In this document: in pieces, positions 52,741-64,000 of the stretch
Numbering within the stretch: the first letter of the stretch is position 1
Layout of the letters: the number at the start of each line of letters is the position of its first letter
Assembly (NCBI GenBank): GCA_030412805.1
Contig: JASJFJ010000003.1
Location: 4,526,001 to 4,590,000, forward strand
Direction: 5' to 3'
DNA length: 64,000 nt
Origin: Westerdykella aurantiaca
Lineage: Eukaryota > Ascomycota > Dothideomycetes > Pleosporales > Sporormiaceae
The notes under the pieces: model-generated
Told to the model about the DNA's origin: nothing
The model's database searches: none
Seen by the model: only the letters and a program-made list of their open reading frames with translations
Translations under genes and position numbers: made by a program

Positions 52741-54505
52741 ATGGTTTCCTCTGTGTTGTGGTTTCTCCCTGTCTTTGTGCAAAGAGCGGTAACAGTGCTA
52801 TGTCTGGTATGGCCTCGTGCGGGTTGCTCAATAATCCAAACACTAACTCACAACTATCGTAGCTGTCGCTGTACCCACTTTTCCTAGCTATTCGCAACAT
52901 CTTCTTTCATCCTCTGTCGAAATATCCGGGTCCTTGGCTACGAGCGGCGTTTTTCTGGCCTGAGCTATGGACCACCCTCACTGGGAATTCCGTCCCTACG
53001 CACAAAGCGCTTCACGACCGGTACGGGCATGTAGTTCGTATCGCGCCCGATGCACTGTCATACAACGACCCACAGGCCTGGAGAGGCAAGTGTCTTGATC
53101 CTTCGCCTCCGCGTGCAATCCTTTTCTGACAGTCTAAGCAGACATCCACGGGTTTCCGGAAAAGGGAAAAGCGCAAATGCGAAAGGACCGCACAGGCTTT
53201 GGAGACTCGCCTGATGACGAGAATATTCTAGTCGCAAACGACAACGACCATGCTCGCATTCGGAAGCTACTGTCGCATGCTATGTCTGATGCCGCCCTGC
53301 GGAAACAGGAGCCTATCGTTGCAGCGCACCAAGAAAATCTACTGGAGAAGTTTCGCGCACGCATCGATGGTCCAGAAAAAGGCATTACAGACCTCACTCA
53401 CTGGTGTACCTTTACCGCATTCGATATCATTGGTGATATCGGCCTAGGCAGTTCTTTCGGGGCTGTCAATGCTGGCGGATACCACTCATGGATTGCAAAT
53501 CTATTTGCTTCCATCAAGTTTTTGGGAATTCTAAGAGTTGCGGAGACTTACAAATGGGTTGGCGGCCTGATGCACTGGGCTATGGAAACCTTTCCTGCAA
53601 TGCAGAAGTCACGCGATCTGCATATAAAGTTGACGAAAGACAAAACATTGGGGAGAATGAGGACATCCACTGAGAGGGAAGACTTCATGACGCATGTAAG
53701 AAGTATTGGGCGCTTTCATACCGCGTTGGCTTACTGTTATTAGGTGATGAAATATCCACCCAGCGATCCCCGCTCCATGAATGAGAAAGAAACAGTGCAG
53801 ACTTTTGCCTTTCTCATTGTCGCTGCAACCGAAACAGTTTCAACTGCAGCGTGTGGAGCAATGTATCTTACCCTCAGCCATCCCCATGTCCATCGGCGTT
53901 TGCGTCAAGAGATTTTGGATGCCTTTCCTACGAAGGAATCCATTAAATATTCCACCGTCGCAAGCCTTCCATATCTCAATGCTGTCATTGAAGAATCTCT
54001 CCGACGATATACACCAGCACCTGCTAGTTTTCCTCGGCGGACCACGGTCGAGGGTAATGTCATCTGCGGTCAGTACGTGCCGCCCAACATGCAGGTAGCT
54101 GTGCATCAGTGGAGCACATACTTAAGCGAGTCAAATTTTGCGGATCCGTTGACCTTTGACCCCGACCGGTGGCTGGAACCTACTCCTGAGAAGTACCAGA
54201 ATGACAAAAGACATGCGCTACAACCGTTTGGAATAGGTCCCCGAGGGTGCATCGGCAAAAGGTGAGTGCTTGCAACGTCCATCATGCCACATCACTTGCT
54301 GATTAAATGCAGTATCTTCTACCTGGAAGTGAGAAGTTTGCTCGTACGTCTGTTCTGGCATTTCGACATTGAACTGTGTGAGGAGAGCAAGAATTGGATG
54401 GATCATAAGGCCTTCCTTATGTGGGAGAAGCCCAAGCTCTTGGTGAAACTCACTCACAGACACAAAGGTGGAGAGCTCGCAGAAGGCTCTCAGACAGCCT
54501 TTTAG
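52741..54505 (+). CDS. Cytochrome P450 monooxygenase, second of two
   Basis: Exons 52741-52788, 52863-53085, 53142-53695, 53744-54261 and 54313-54505 join in frame to 511 residues. Landmarks: N-terminal anchor, LSKYPGPWLRAAFFWPEL, HDRYGHVVRIAPDALSYND, FLIVAATETVSTAACG (I helix), ESLRRYTPAP (ExxR), FDPDRWLEP and QPFGIGPRGCIGK with heme Cys near residue 444. This is the pattern of the isotrichodermin-hydroxylase-like fungal P450 group. Intron 2 (53086-53141) has a GC donor (G|GCAAGT), the commonest natural variant. The 48-nt first exon is short but supplies a start and keeps phase 0. It is tandem with the first P450. Confidence 0.9.
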
Positions 54506-56465
54506 AGATTGCGAGCAGATATTGGCCTCGATTTTCCTATTCAACGGAGGGAGCTAGGGAGTTAGGGCGTATGGAACGGGAACGAAACCATTCACTGTGC
54601 AGGACATACATCCCCAGCGGTATTTCTTTGGGTATATAGAGCATTGTAATAGTAGTATTGCGGGAAAGGAATCTGTATAGACGCCTGCGCCTTCTAGGAA
54701 GCAGTGTGCCAGTGATGTGCCCCGAGGTCCCGTTGGCGTAGGCAGTTCGTGCTCTATTGAGAACCGACTCGGAAGTCCGGGCCTAGGCCAACGAGCCTTG
54801 GCCGATTCCTGCTTCGAGTCTCTAAATCACCGAAAGCTTACCCAATCATACCCTGACCGGAGGATCAGCATTCGGAGTCGGAGTTGCCACATTACCGGGC
54901 ATTCGGCGCTCAGGCCTGCACTATGTACGGGACAGGCATGACTGGCAATATTTGTCTTGGTTGGGTCGGGGTTCATATATCTTTATAATCTGTACGTGCA
55001 AGTCCATGGTCAGCAAGGCGTTGGAGCCCCTTCGACAGGGGCACAAGGCTGAATTCGAGAGATTTATAATCAAAGCCACGGACATTTGCAGTGGCGTAGA
55101 TTCTATCGTTTGCAATGCCCATGCTGACAATGCCTGCGTCATAGGACTTACACCATCCGCATCTCGCTCCCTTGACTGCATACCAGCTACCAAGGTGGCT
55201 GGCATTACCTGGCACATGGGGACCATGTCCCTGCCCCCTTAGAAATGCACAAACTGCCAAGAGACAAAAGCGGCGGCTAGATGTGCATTATCGAATGGCA
55301 CCATTTCTCCGATGTGAAGCGAACAGGTCGAGTTTAACGATTGGGGAAGTAAAGCGCTGGAGGTCTATTGGCACAAAGCGCGAACTCCCCCTGATAGCCC
55401 AAGGTATCTGTCCTGAATCGAGGGGAATTTGGGAATCGGCAGCACTGTTCCCGCTTGCTCGTAAAGCCAAGGAGACCGAAGTGCCCTATGTCCATGTGAA
55501 GGGAGAACACAAATGGCGGGGTACTCTCCCTTCCTGCTGCTCAGACGAACAGTAGTCGTAAATCAAGGCAAATGCGCAATGGCCAGCGAATGCAGATCCA
55601 ACGGCTTGGATTTGGACGGCGGGCATGCCGCGCTTCAGCACACGTCTCATGTCAAACACCTCGTGCACTAGAACTGGCCCCGTTGGCTTGCGTGCGAATC
55701 GAGGGGACCGGACACATCCATGGTGTGTGCCTAGCGTGTAGGCGAGTTAGAGCACTGTTTTTCGTAGCAGGAGTCTTCCCAGGGTTGTTATTAGAGAATA
55801 TCGACGTTATTACTACATTGCGCAGGCAAGCTTAATAAGCAAAAAACACCCAAGAGAGCTTTCCATCATTTCAGTTTACAGAGGTGTTACTAAGTTATAT
55901 AATTCCCAGTAGTAACCCAGCTTCACGCTACATCTTGCTGGTGGCGGCGTGCGTACACCGCGTTAGGGGTCCGACCACTCAATGTGAGCGTAGAGGTGAG
56001 CTTGCTTACACTTTTTAATGTTGAGGAAACCACAAAAAATGTTACACACTTCTCCTCTTGGAACGTTCTGCTTTCCAAGGTTGGTGATTCAACGGTGATT
56101 CAATCTCTGGGGCGCATCATCAATGCGCCGTCATGATCAGCGAGCGCTGGTAATACGATTCACGAACCGTGAGAGTTCTAGAAATGTTTTCTGCAGTCGA
56201 TATGGGGACTTTACAGGGAACCCGAGCACGCCGTTCAACTAAGACAACAGAATAAAAGGTGGTGAAGAGCATTATCACGTGACTATATAATTCGCTTGCT
56301 AATATGACCCACCAGACTAACCCTGTTACGTCATAAGCTCTCATCCGTCCCTCCATTGCGGAACTCGTGTCGTACCTGAAAGCCGGACATCGATGTAAAC
56401 ATTTGCTTCCTTTAATCGCTCCGCCCATTCATCGACCCTTCCGAATCTTTCGTCGAAGCTACACG
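54506..56465. other. Intergenic, no gene seen
   Basis: About 2 kb with only short unfeatured frames. No transporter, regulator or synthase of the neighbouring cluster is found here. The last 350 bp would be the promoter of the gene at 56466. Confidence 0.45.
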
Positions 56466-56912
56466 ATGTCGACGAAATCCGTTCCCGTGCTCACACTCAA
56501 TGGAGCTCGCACCGCCCTTGCTGCTGCCGAACAGCGTGCCAAAGAAATCGGTGTCCCTATGAACATTGCCATTGTCGATTCTTCCTGTCATCTTCTTGCT
56601 TTTGCACGGATGGAGGGAGCAAAAATCACATCCATCAACATCGCCATCGATAAAGCATTCACCGCCGCGGGACATCGCGCGCCAACGTCGATTTATAAGG
56701 AGAATGTGTGGCCTGGCGGTCCGGCATTCGGCATTTGGAATAGTAATGGGGGAAGGTTCATGACCATTGCTGGAGGCGTGCCCATCACACAAGATGGCGT
56801 GGTAGTCGGCGCTGTTGGCTGCAGCACAGGAACTCCTGCACAGGATGAGGATGTTGCGAAGAAGGGCGTCGAGGCCGTTGAGAGAGGGTTCAAGCCGAAG
56901 GCGAAGCTGTAG
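56466..56912 (+). CDS. GlcG/HbpS-family heme-degrading-domain protein
   Basis: Single exon, 148 residues from ATG 56466 (MSTKSVPVLTLNGARTAL). The frame is open 99 bases further upstream but without ATG. The family pattern is complete: AAAEQRAKEIGVPMNIAIVD, GHRAPTSIYKENVWPGGPAF, GIWNSNGGRFMTIAGGVPIT and VGAVGCSTGTPAQDEDVAKK. Bacterial HbpS binds and degrades heme; GlcG proteins accompany glycolate oxidase genes. Fungal members are uncharacterised. It lies 2 kb beyond the P450 pair, so a link to that cluster is only a possibility. Confidence 0.88.
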   Translation: MSTKSVPVLTLNGARTALAAAEQRAKEIGVPMNIAIVDSSCHLLAFARMEGAKITSINIAIDKAFTAAGHRAPTSIYKENVWPGGPAFGIWNSNGGRFMTIAGGVPITQDGVVVGAVGCSTGTPAQDEDVAKKGVEAVERGFKPKAKL

Positions 56913-59718
56913 GCGTAATTTGATCAGCTCCAGCATCGACGCTGCCAGTGTAGAGATGCGTAGTCTCGGCCTACGGCTGGAGTGTATTCCTCGCGAATCC
57001 AGTGTTTCCCGATGTGGGCAGACGATATACCAGGGCTTCGTTGTGGGCTTAGAAGGCGTTTAGTACCTGCGAGCGCCAGTACTGGAGATCAAACCTATCG
57101 GCCATCCAAACCCCCTCATTCTCTTCAGCATTATGTATTCATGTCTTTCCCGTTTGCCTCACCCTTGTTTTGACGGCTTACTCCACTCCAACTTAGCGCC
57201 CCTACTCCTCTCATTGGGCATCTCGCAAGTGCTCATCACCCTGTAACAAATCGCCGTTGACATGACTACGGTCTAGCAACAGATCAACATGTCAAGTTCC
57301 CGAGGACCGATTAGCACTGGTCTCTTCCCTGTAGACCAACAAGTGGTCCTTACTATTTCGCATCCATATCCTCACTCCCGCAACCTCATTATGAGAGACC
57401 TTTGCTCGACGCTACAGTTGGATCGGTCTGCCGCTAGTCATACACTATAATGTTCTCAAATTTCCTGAACTGCGCTCCCAAACCAAGTCCCCAATCGAGT
57501 GCAATAGACGAACCTACACGCTGGGCAGCATATTGGCATCCAAGGGGCGGATGGCCCACCAAAGCCCTGGGAAAACAGCATTATTCACCAAGATGCACCA
57601 AGTACTCGGGCCGGCCAGCACCAGGAACGGGATACATTATCGCTCGCTGCCGACTTTATGAAAAATGTCGGAGGGATTTAGCTCGCTGCAACATAGAAGT
57701 CTTTTTCCAGCCCACAAACCCTAAGGTTCAATATATAGAAATGTAGTTCGCGTTCGTTGCATTAACGGAGGTCGTTACAGAAAAACTATACTACTAGAAC
57801 TCTCTCGGCTCAATGGACCGAGAGAAACACCTCATCTCCCTGTTCTTACGGCAAGCCTTTGGTGGAGGGAAACTTTATTTCGAGTAGTCCGTACCTTGCT
57901 GTGCAGTCTCAATGCAAGCTTTCCCGTCCCCATGAGATAATTGGATAAAAGCACAGGGAGTGATGTGGGTCTCTCGGAGGGACTGGAGCTGATAGATTTT
58001 CATTCCTTGGGACGGAAAGTCCCTGTAAGGAGTAAATTCAAGTCCTCCAACAGTAAATAGTATACCCAAGACCAGTTCTCCTCATACATGCCTGTATCGT
58101 CAGAGAGGGAAGAAAAGTGGGGTCTGTCTCTATCGGGATGGTACTAGTATGTATCCATCCGCTTATAGATTAATTATGGTGGTCCAGGTCCCAGAGGTGG
58201 GTCAATCAGTGACCAACCATGCAGGGACATGCGAATATAATGTGCATACTTGGTACCAGCCGAAGGATCCCGATTGATGAAGCTCTCGACCCTAGGGGGA
58301 GATCCTTCTGGGAGCCATTGGGTCGATCCACCAGGCCGGTCCCGGATGGCCAGGCGCTGGCCCCATTCCTCCGTTCTTCAGGGCACCATTTTCTGAAATC
58401 TGTTAGACCAGGGCAGAGAGTTCTGTGTCTAGCCCACAATTCTTGAATAAGGACCTCGCGTCGTCAATATAATTCTGCAATAGCACGTACGTTATACCTC
58501 TTAATAACCTAAGCGACTGGCTGGTACGCTACAGTCAATACGCACAAAAGTTCAGCAGTTGGATCCAGACACAATGTCAGCGATGCATAGGCAACTGCCG
58601 TATCAAACTTTGGACCAGGCTTGACTAGTGGTATTGTCGAGGTAGATTGGCAGAGCTCCAATAGCAGGGTTAACATACCACGAGAGTGATCCCGCATTAT
58701 GCGCGTTCACTAAGGCCCAATATACTTCATCATTGCTTCTCAAAATGGATAATGCGCCATCACCGATGGGTTAATTTCACGGTCGATCCTTGAGCGGGCC
58801 GGTAGCCTACCATCTCGCGTCAAAGTGCTGCGATCGAATCCGAAATGCATGCTAGAAGACAGACACGGTTGGGTGGAATTCTCAGCGTATAGTCATACGA
58901 GACAGCTGTCTGCTGAACTGTGGCTATTGGATATTGGACCTGCTATGGGTTCCTGCTATGGGTTGTTCTAATTCTTTATTTCGGTGTGAGAACTTTGGTA
59001 TGTTCATATCATTAGTCGGTCACAGTGGCTTCTGCAGCTGCATTCCGCCGAACTGCGTGTTCCCACCTATTCATAACTTCCCCTTTGTGAGGGTATTTTG
59101 TAAATCTTAACCTCAAAATTTATTAGCCGGCGCTGGCAGTAGCCGCCTAGGAACATCTGAAGTATCCACTAAACTTCGTCAATATTGCGTTTTCGTCTCC
59201 GTACCTTCCTCGTAGCTAAAAATACGCTCTTCGAGGTCGTAAAGTTACACCAATTGTCTTGACGCCATGTTTCCGGCTACAAAATATTAGGCATATTGCG
59301 CAGACGACGACTCGGAACAGACAGGTCTGGTAAACTGGTGCTTGGATCAGGAACTAACAAGCGACTTGGGTTGTCCATGCCTCAGGAGCTATTGTCTTTC
59401 GATGCATGCAGGCATGAAAGTACGTAACTATGATGATTGGAACAGACTGGAGCTGGGACTTGGTTATGCCACATCCGTGCATGTTATGCGATGGCAAATC
59501 CATAAAAGGATTGTGGCGCTTCACGAGAGTTTCGTATCGGCAACGCCATTTTCAAGTGGATATTGTGAGTATATTATTATGTGGAAGGTTAGCCTCGACG
59601 GATGAAGCCCTGAACCATGACGTGGAGGTTGCTAAGTAGTATAAAACTACATTGCTGTCGCTGATATCAAACTATTCGCTGTCGTTTTGTTACCATTTCC
59701 CAACGCTTACTCGTAAAG
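56913..59718. other. 2.8-kb gene-poor stretch
   Basis: No frame above about 100 codons and no motif in either strand. AT content rises compared with the left half of the window. This fits decayed sequence preceding the cellulase pseudogene. Confidence 0.45.
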
Positions 59719-60715
59719 ATGGGCGTTAAGAGTTTTGCTGTCTCAATCATTACCTTCTCCCATTTTGGTATCGTTCCCAATGTGGTACAGGCTCAGAGTC
59801 CGCTGAAAGGCACTGGGTCAACTACACGAGGATGGCCATGTTGCAAGAACTCCTGTTCATGGAGTGGCAGGGCCCCGTCAACAATCCGGTTCTCTCTTGT
59901 GACAACGCCGATGACATCCTCAACAACCCGACCCGCCGTGACGGCTGTGACAGTGAAGGTACAATCATGGTTTTCCTTTCGCAGTCGTTGTGGTTCGCGG
60001 AAATGGTATTGAAACGAGACAGGGGGTTCTTTTGCCTGCTCTGATCTGAGCCCTTGGGCAGTACTGTAACCAACGACCTATCCTATGGCTACGCTGGGGT
60101 GAACCTTGCGGCTGCAAATGAGACGTCTGGTGCTGTTCCCGCTACTAGTGAGCTAGGATTCCTATATTTAATTAGCTCTGTCTTAAGATGTTTCAGACTT
60201 ACATTTACTTCCGGGCTAGTAAATGGCAAAGAATGGTTGTGCAAGTTGTTAACACCGGAAGCGATCTCGATCATGATCAATTCCATTTGGCTATTCCAGG
60301 CGGCGGCCAAGGAAGTCTTCAGGGGTAAGTCATCCTGGTGTCTCTACAAGATCATGTTAACCCGATGTAAGGTGCTCCAGGCAATTTTGGCCGCAGCAAT
60401 ATCTGGGGTCAGACTTACGGCGGAGTGGCGCACCGTGAAGATTGCGCTTTCCTGAACCATTGAAGGGCGGATACTATTGGAGATTCGACTGGTTCCGCAA
60501 TGCAGGTAGGCAAGCATGTCTATGTGCTGACAGCATTAGTATTGGCTGATCTGGCAAATAATCCAGCCGTAAACTGGGAGAAGGTTGATTGCCTAGAAGC
60601 ACTGACATTTGTCTCAAACTGTAGGAGAAAAGACGATCCGGTCCCTGGGAGAAATAACTCCACTCTCACAACAAGTTCTAAACCACTCTCTATAGAAACT
60701 GGTACGGTTCCCTAG
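59719..60715 (+). pseudogene. GH45 endoglucanase pseudogene
   Basis: It begins with an intact ATG and signal peptide (FGIVPNVVQAQ), then TTRGWPCCKNSCSWSGRA, the start of the GH45 catalytic domain with its paired cysteines. A one-base loss at about 59873 shifts the frame to NNPVLSCDNADDILNNP. Further pieces follow in different frames: LSYGYAGVNLAAANET, LTFTSGLVNGKE, GSDLDHDQFHLAIPGGG, GQTYGGVAHREDCAFL, WRFDWFRNA and NNPAVNWEKVDC. At least four frame changes and a stop lie inside exons, while introns with normal splice sites can still be seen (e.g. GTAAGT at 60324). GH45 enzymes cleave beta-1,4-glucan. The gene is dead. Its CBM1 remnants follow directly. Confidence 0.85.
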
Positions 60716-61488
60716 GGCGGTCAGTGTGATGGGTGGAGATACTCGGGACCGACGGTTTGCATTAGCGGCACAGTTTGCACCTTTGTTGGTCGGGCTGTTT
60801 CTAGAATCCACCGACTGAGCTGACTTTGTAACTTTGTTAATAGGTTTCTCAGGATACTTACTATTGTCTTCCGCATCTGGCCAGCACTCGCAGCACTCCC
60901 ACTACAACTGTTCCCACCCCAGTTCCAATGATTGGTGAACCCTGGGACCAGTGCAGAGGTATATTTCTGAAACAGAAGCGCCAGGATGATAGCACTTGAG
61001 GCTGACGATTTATGTCGCGGCTTCACTGGACCTACCGGTTGCAGAGATAGTAGCTGCATAAGATTTGACGAATGTGATTTACCTCATCTGCTCTCAGGGC
61101 CAGCTGGCTAACGTCCCGGGGTGGCCAGGGTGTTCTCAATGCCAACCTCCATCCAGTTCACCTGCGGATCCACCACGGACCACGTCATCTCCATCGCATG
61201 GGACTCCAAACAACCCATGTGGGTGGCCCGGATGGACATTCACTCGTCCACCCCGCGCCTGGCCAGGGGATCCGCAGCAGACTCAGTCAGGAGCCCCCAC
61301 CTACCAACAGGCCTGCACAGTCGGGTTTGATTCAGATTGCTCAGCAATGGAAACAGTGCGGAGTCCACACCTTCCAAGGCCCAGTCCGATGTGCCGAGGG
61401 ATTGCGCTGCACTTACGTTGACGAGTACTACTCATCATGCCAGAAGCCAGCGAAGGCGAAACGAAAGGCGTCGATATCACGTCCTTAA
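60716..61488 (+). pseudogene. CBM1 cellulose-binding module remnants of the GH45 pseudogene
   Basis: Three CBM1-like pieces lie downstream of the catalytic part. The first (about 60716-60790) reads GQCDGWRYSGPTVCISGTVC, which keeps the exact C-x10-C-x5-C spacing of CBM1 but loses the last Cys. The second starts after a Ser/Thr/Pro linker (TTTVPTPVPMIGEPWDQC, about 60909-60945) and continues, after what looks like an intron, as GFTGPTGCRDSSC (about 61018-61056). The third (61342-61443) is nearly complete: QQWKQCGVHTF, GPVRCAEGLRCTY and DEYYSSCQ, with the aromatic residues that contact cellulose. Pro-rich linker-like sequence separates the second and third. Whether all belonged to one protein is inference. 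Confidence 0.7.
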
Positions 61489-63557
61489 GGTAAACCTCCA
61501 ATTGAAAAGGGCCTGATACGTGCGTTCCTTGTCATCGACGAGAGGAGTGATGGAGGGTATGGCACTTGTGGCGGCTACGAATGACCAACGTAGATGGCAA
61601 GATTGCCTCGCTCATTCGTCGGTTGTACTATACAGATGTAGTGGAAGCAGCGACGGACGGCTCGCCCGCGAAAGAGGGCTTCCGTCATGTCTCAATCAAT
61701 CACGCACCACTGCTCAAAATCGTTGCGTTGACTAGCATCTATCTCCACAGCGGGGTGTTTCTCAGACAGATGCATAGGTAATCACCGCATGAACTTCTAT
61801 CGCGTCGTCCCCCAAGGGCAGTCGACACCTCTATGCGCCTCTATGCGCCTCTATGCGCCTCTATGCGCCTCTATGATGCCGTTAATGTGAATCGGGCGCG
61901 CTGGATACGGTGACCTTATCCCAGTGGGTCCTTGAGCGCGTTCGGCATCTAGACGTGAGCTACGGTACGTCGTATTACCTCAAACTTGATCTCTGAAGAC
62001 AACACTTGACGCTTTTCTGGTGATGGCGACGGAAAATGGGTTAATCCTTGAACATGTGGACCAAGGCCTGGGAAGACATCATGGTAGATTTTGTGGTGGT
62101 GCCGCTCGTCGACTCTCACGGGGTCACTGGGAAAATGGAAGTCGGGGTTTTGAAAGTGGCGGAGAAGATGCACAACGTTTCCAGATCCGTTGTCACTGCT
62201 TGTGTCCACGGGTGGCTCAGCAATAATGAGAGTCCTATGCCGAGAGTTAGGTCTCCAACTTCACCGCTCGAGCAATACACGCAGATTTGTAGTACTGGAA
62301 GCATGGAACTAGCCACCGGATGCGCCTCGCTCATCTAGTGAGTGTTGGTTGATTCCTTTTGATTACCACGGACAAGTGCCACGCAGGCGTAGTCAAGCAT
62401 GATCAAGAGGATGAGGTCTCTCGCCGCAAGCCCACTTGGAGATATGTTGCGTTTATGGCGAGGGGATGACTGCATGAGCCACATGTCGAGGCTGAAAACA
62501 GCTGGAACACCTCCAAGCATGAGAGGGTTGTCAGTGGAAAAGACGGTGGCGGAGTGCGGCACAGCGGACAAGCGCGCGATAAGCTCAAGGGTTCCCAACT
62601 CATATGGACGGCACATGCTGTTGCCGACATTTTTCTTCTCTACACGTATCCACGTAGACGCATTCTTGGGGCTCAGCAAGGCATCGCCTGATTTTGTAGC
62701 TGCAGCTCGAGCTCGCGGCGCACAGCGGCACATCACCAAGAATGTGGTTGCTCCTCCATGCAAGTGCCCTTTTGCAAAAAAGATAGGAGCAGAGCACGGC
62801 GAGCAGTCTTTCACGAACTGGCGGAAATAGAGTCTGATCGGTTTCGGACTTCTTCGCCCGTGGATGCCTTGGATCGATCCATGGATTCCTCAGTTGCCAG
62901 GATGAGGTTGAGGAGGTGAGACGACAGGCAAGGCGGTTTCAAGGGGCGCAGTTGCCGCCCCAGCGACTGAGCGATCACGACCGTCCGCGCGACCTTTGAC
63001 CGTGCCTGGGACCTTTCATATGCGTCGCGACCCCCGGAGCGACCAGTGCCCAAGGTTTTGTCTCATAGAGGCCCGTGGCCACTGAGAACAATCTCCCCTT
63101 CCGAAGATGGCGACAGCATCAAGTCGCATAAGGGGGATCGTTTCGAAACTGTGCGAACATGTTTCCATAGACAACTCCCGTACCTTTCGCAGAATCTGGG
63201 GCCCTCTGACCGTGATCAGATCTGTCCTTTATGATGCTGACCAGTGATGGAGGGTCTCCTCCACATCCCGGCATGACGTCGAGGCGCAATCCTTCACCCC
63301 TGGTAATACTTTGGCCTTTGCTAAAACCGCGCCGCACATGGCGTAGATTGCACACGGGATATATAACGATCAACCCCAGGCTGCCATGAAATGTACACAG
63401 CAGATCTTTCAGTCTCGCGTAGAGTCTCCAAACGTCCAACACAGAATCAAACGTACCTATCTTTCATCCGCGATCCACGGTACTTCACATCCATCTGCAG
63501 CCACTGCTAGGCCGGAAGTCCGAGGGTGGCTACCCAAGTACTCCTCCAACCACCACG
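61489..63557. other. Right-end gene-poor region
   Basis: Open frames at 61566-61781, 62048-62338 and the opposing pair 62335-62814 (-) / 62399-62830 (+) show no recognisable family. The opposing pair cannot both be real. I leave them uncalled. The only structured element is the minisatellite at 61828. Confidence 0.35.
61828..61875. repeat. 10-bp minisatellite, CTATGCGCCT
   Basis: Four perfect head-to-tail copies of CTATGCGCCT (61831-61870), preceded by a matching CCT and followed by a partial CTATG copy. It is non-coding as far as I can tell. Confidence 0.95.
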
Positions 63558-63959
63558 ATGCCTCACGGGTCATTGCAGCAACCAAAGTCCCCATATCCCA
63601 GCCTACCCGCGTCACCAAGGGCAAACCGTCCACAGCTCTCTCCAATTATCACACAGGGCTACAACCACTCATCCGCACGGCCCATATTGGAGAAAAGCGC
63701 CCCTCAGTCTCTCGTAGACAGGAGAAACCGACGACGCGACTCTTTGATTTTCATCGATGCGACTATTCCATCGAGCCCATTATCCACATCATCATGCCAA
63801 ACACCTGACGCAGCATTCGATGGCCTGGCCCCTCGGAAACGAAACGGATTCGCAAGGCTCTTCAGCTGCTTTGGACGGGAAGAGAGGGCCAGGAGAAGAA
63901 CAGAAAGACACGCGGAATACGTCAAAGTCGGCGAAGACCGACATTGGACCGAGCTTTAG
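63558..63959 (+). CDS. Small basic protein with C-terminal HWTEL end, hypothetical
   Basis: 133-codon frame from ATG 63558 (MPHGSLQQPKSPYPSLP). The first 85 residues are Pro/Ser-rich and probably disordered. The last 45 hold PRKRNGFARLFSCFGREERA, an Arg-rich helix and the end EYVKVGEDRHWTEL. A basic helix followed by EYxKVG...HWTEL at the very C terminus is, to my recollection, a recurring end in small uncharacterised fungal proteins. This is why I call this frame and not its neighbours. No function is known. A 5' exon upstream is possible. Confidence 0.55.
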   Translation: MPHGSLQQPKSPYPSLPASPRANRPQLSPIITQGYNHSSARPILEKSAPQSLVDRRNRRRDSLIFIDATIPSSPLSTSSCQTPDAAFDGLAPRKRNGFARLFSCFGREERARRRTERHAEYVKVGEDRHWTEL

Positions 63960-64000
63960 GTCACTTAGACCTCGAACACGGAACGCCATCAAAGTTATCA

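Noticed and set aside
62335..62830. Opposing frames of 159 (-) and 143 (+) codons
   Set aside because: They overlap almost fully on opposite strands; neither shows motifs, so neither can be chosen.
1..64000. CRISPR array, bacterial operon, rRNA
   Set aside because: Nothing of the kind is present; spliceosomal introns throughout show a eukaryotic nuclear sequence.

Overview
The window is nuclear DNA of a filamentous ascomycete (Pezizomycotina; I cannot fix the class). The evidence is gene density, many short introns of 42-142 nt with GTAAGT-like donors and CTAAC/CTGAC-like branch points, fungal families (PTH11-like receptor, 7TM-RGS receptor, DUF4484/LCHN, fungal PAN-like secreted protein, CBM1) and long single genes such as a 1,781-codon UTP10. 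All gene models below were built by hand by joining open frames at splice signals that keep family motifs in frame. There is no transcript evidence.

Left part (1-25 kb): the 3' end of an FMP42-like transporter; a 155-bp MITE-like element; an alpha/beta hydrolase with a damaged or missing start; a decayed Ty3/gypsy reverse transcriptase relic; a small hydrophilic protein; WRAP73/WDR8; a DENN-related LCHN/DUF4484 protein; 2-isopropylmalate synthase; then UTP10 and NRDE2 head to head across 292 bp; a hypothetical protein; and a short-chain dehydrogenase. These are mostly conserved housekeeping genes.

Middle part (25-42.5 kb): a two-exon gene for a 66-residue membrane protein; a PAN-like secreted protein gene broken by a stop; D-arabinono-1,4-lactone oxidase; a 73-residue ORF behind a TATA box; a 7TM-RGS receptor; a 2-kb empty stretch; Pex22-like and eIF2B-gamma genes sharing a divergent promoter; and an uncharacterised polytopic membrane protein.

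Accessory part (42.5-54.5 kb): a compact block that looks like a specialised-metabolite tailoring and export cassette with no core synthase in view. It holds a methyltransferase gene that appears to encode two different methyltransferase domains in one polypeptide, a neighbouring methyltransferase related to its second domain, a 14-TM MFS exporter, a PTH11-like membrane protein and two cytochromes P450.

Right end (54.5-64 kb): gene-poor. It has a GlcG/HbpS-family protein, a heavily frameshifted GH45 cellulase pseudogene with CBM1 remnants, a 10-bp minisatellite, and a probable small basic protein at the very end.

The points most worth a second look are the methyltransferase fusion inside the backbone-less cluster, the GG-AG intron of eIF2B-gamma, the cellulase pseudogene with several CBM1 remnants, and the small genes hidden across introns.
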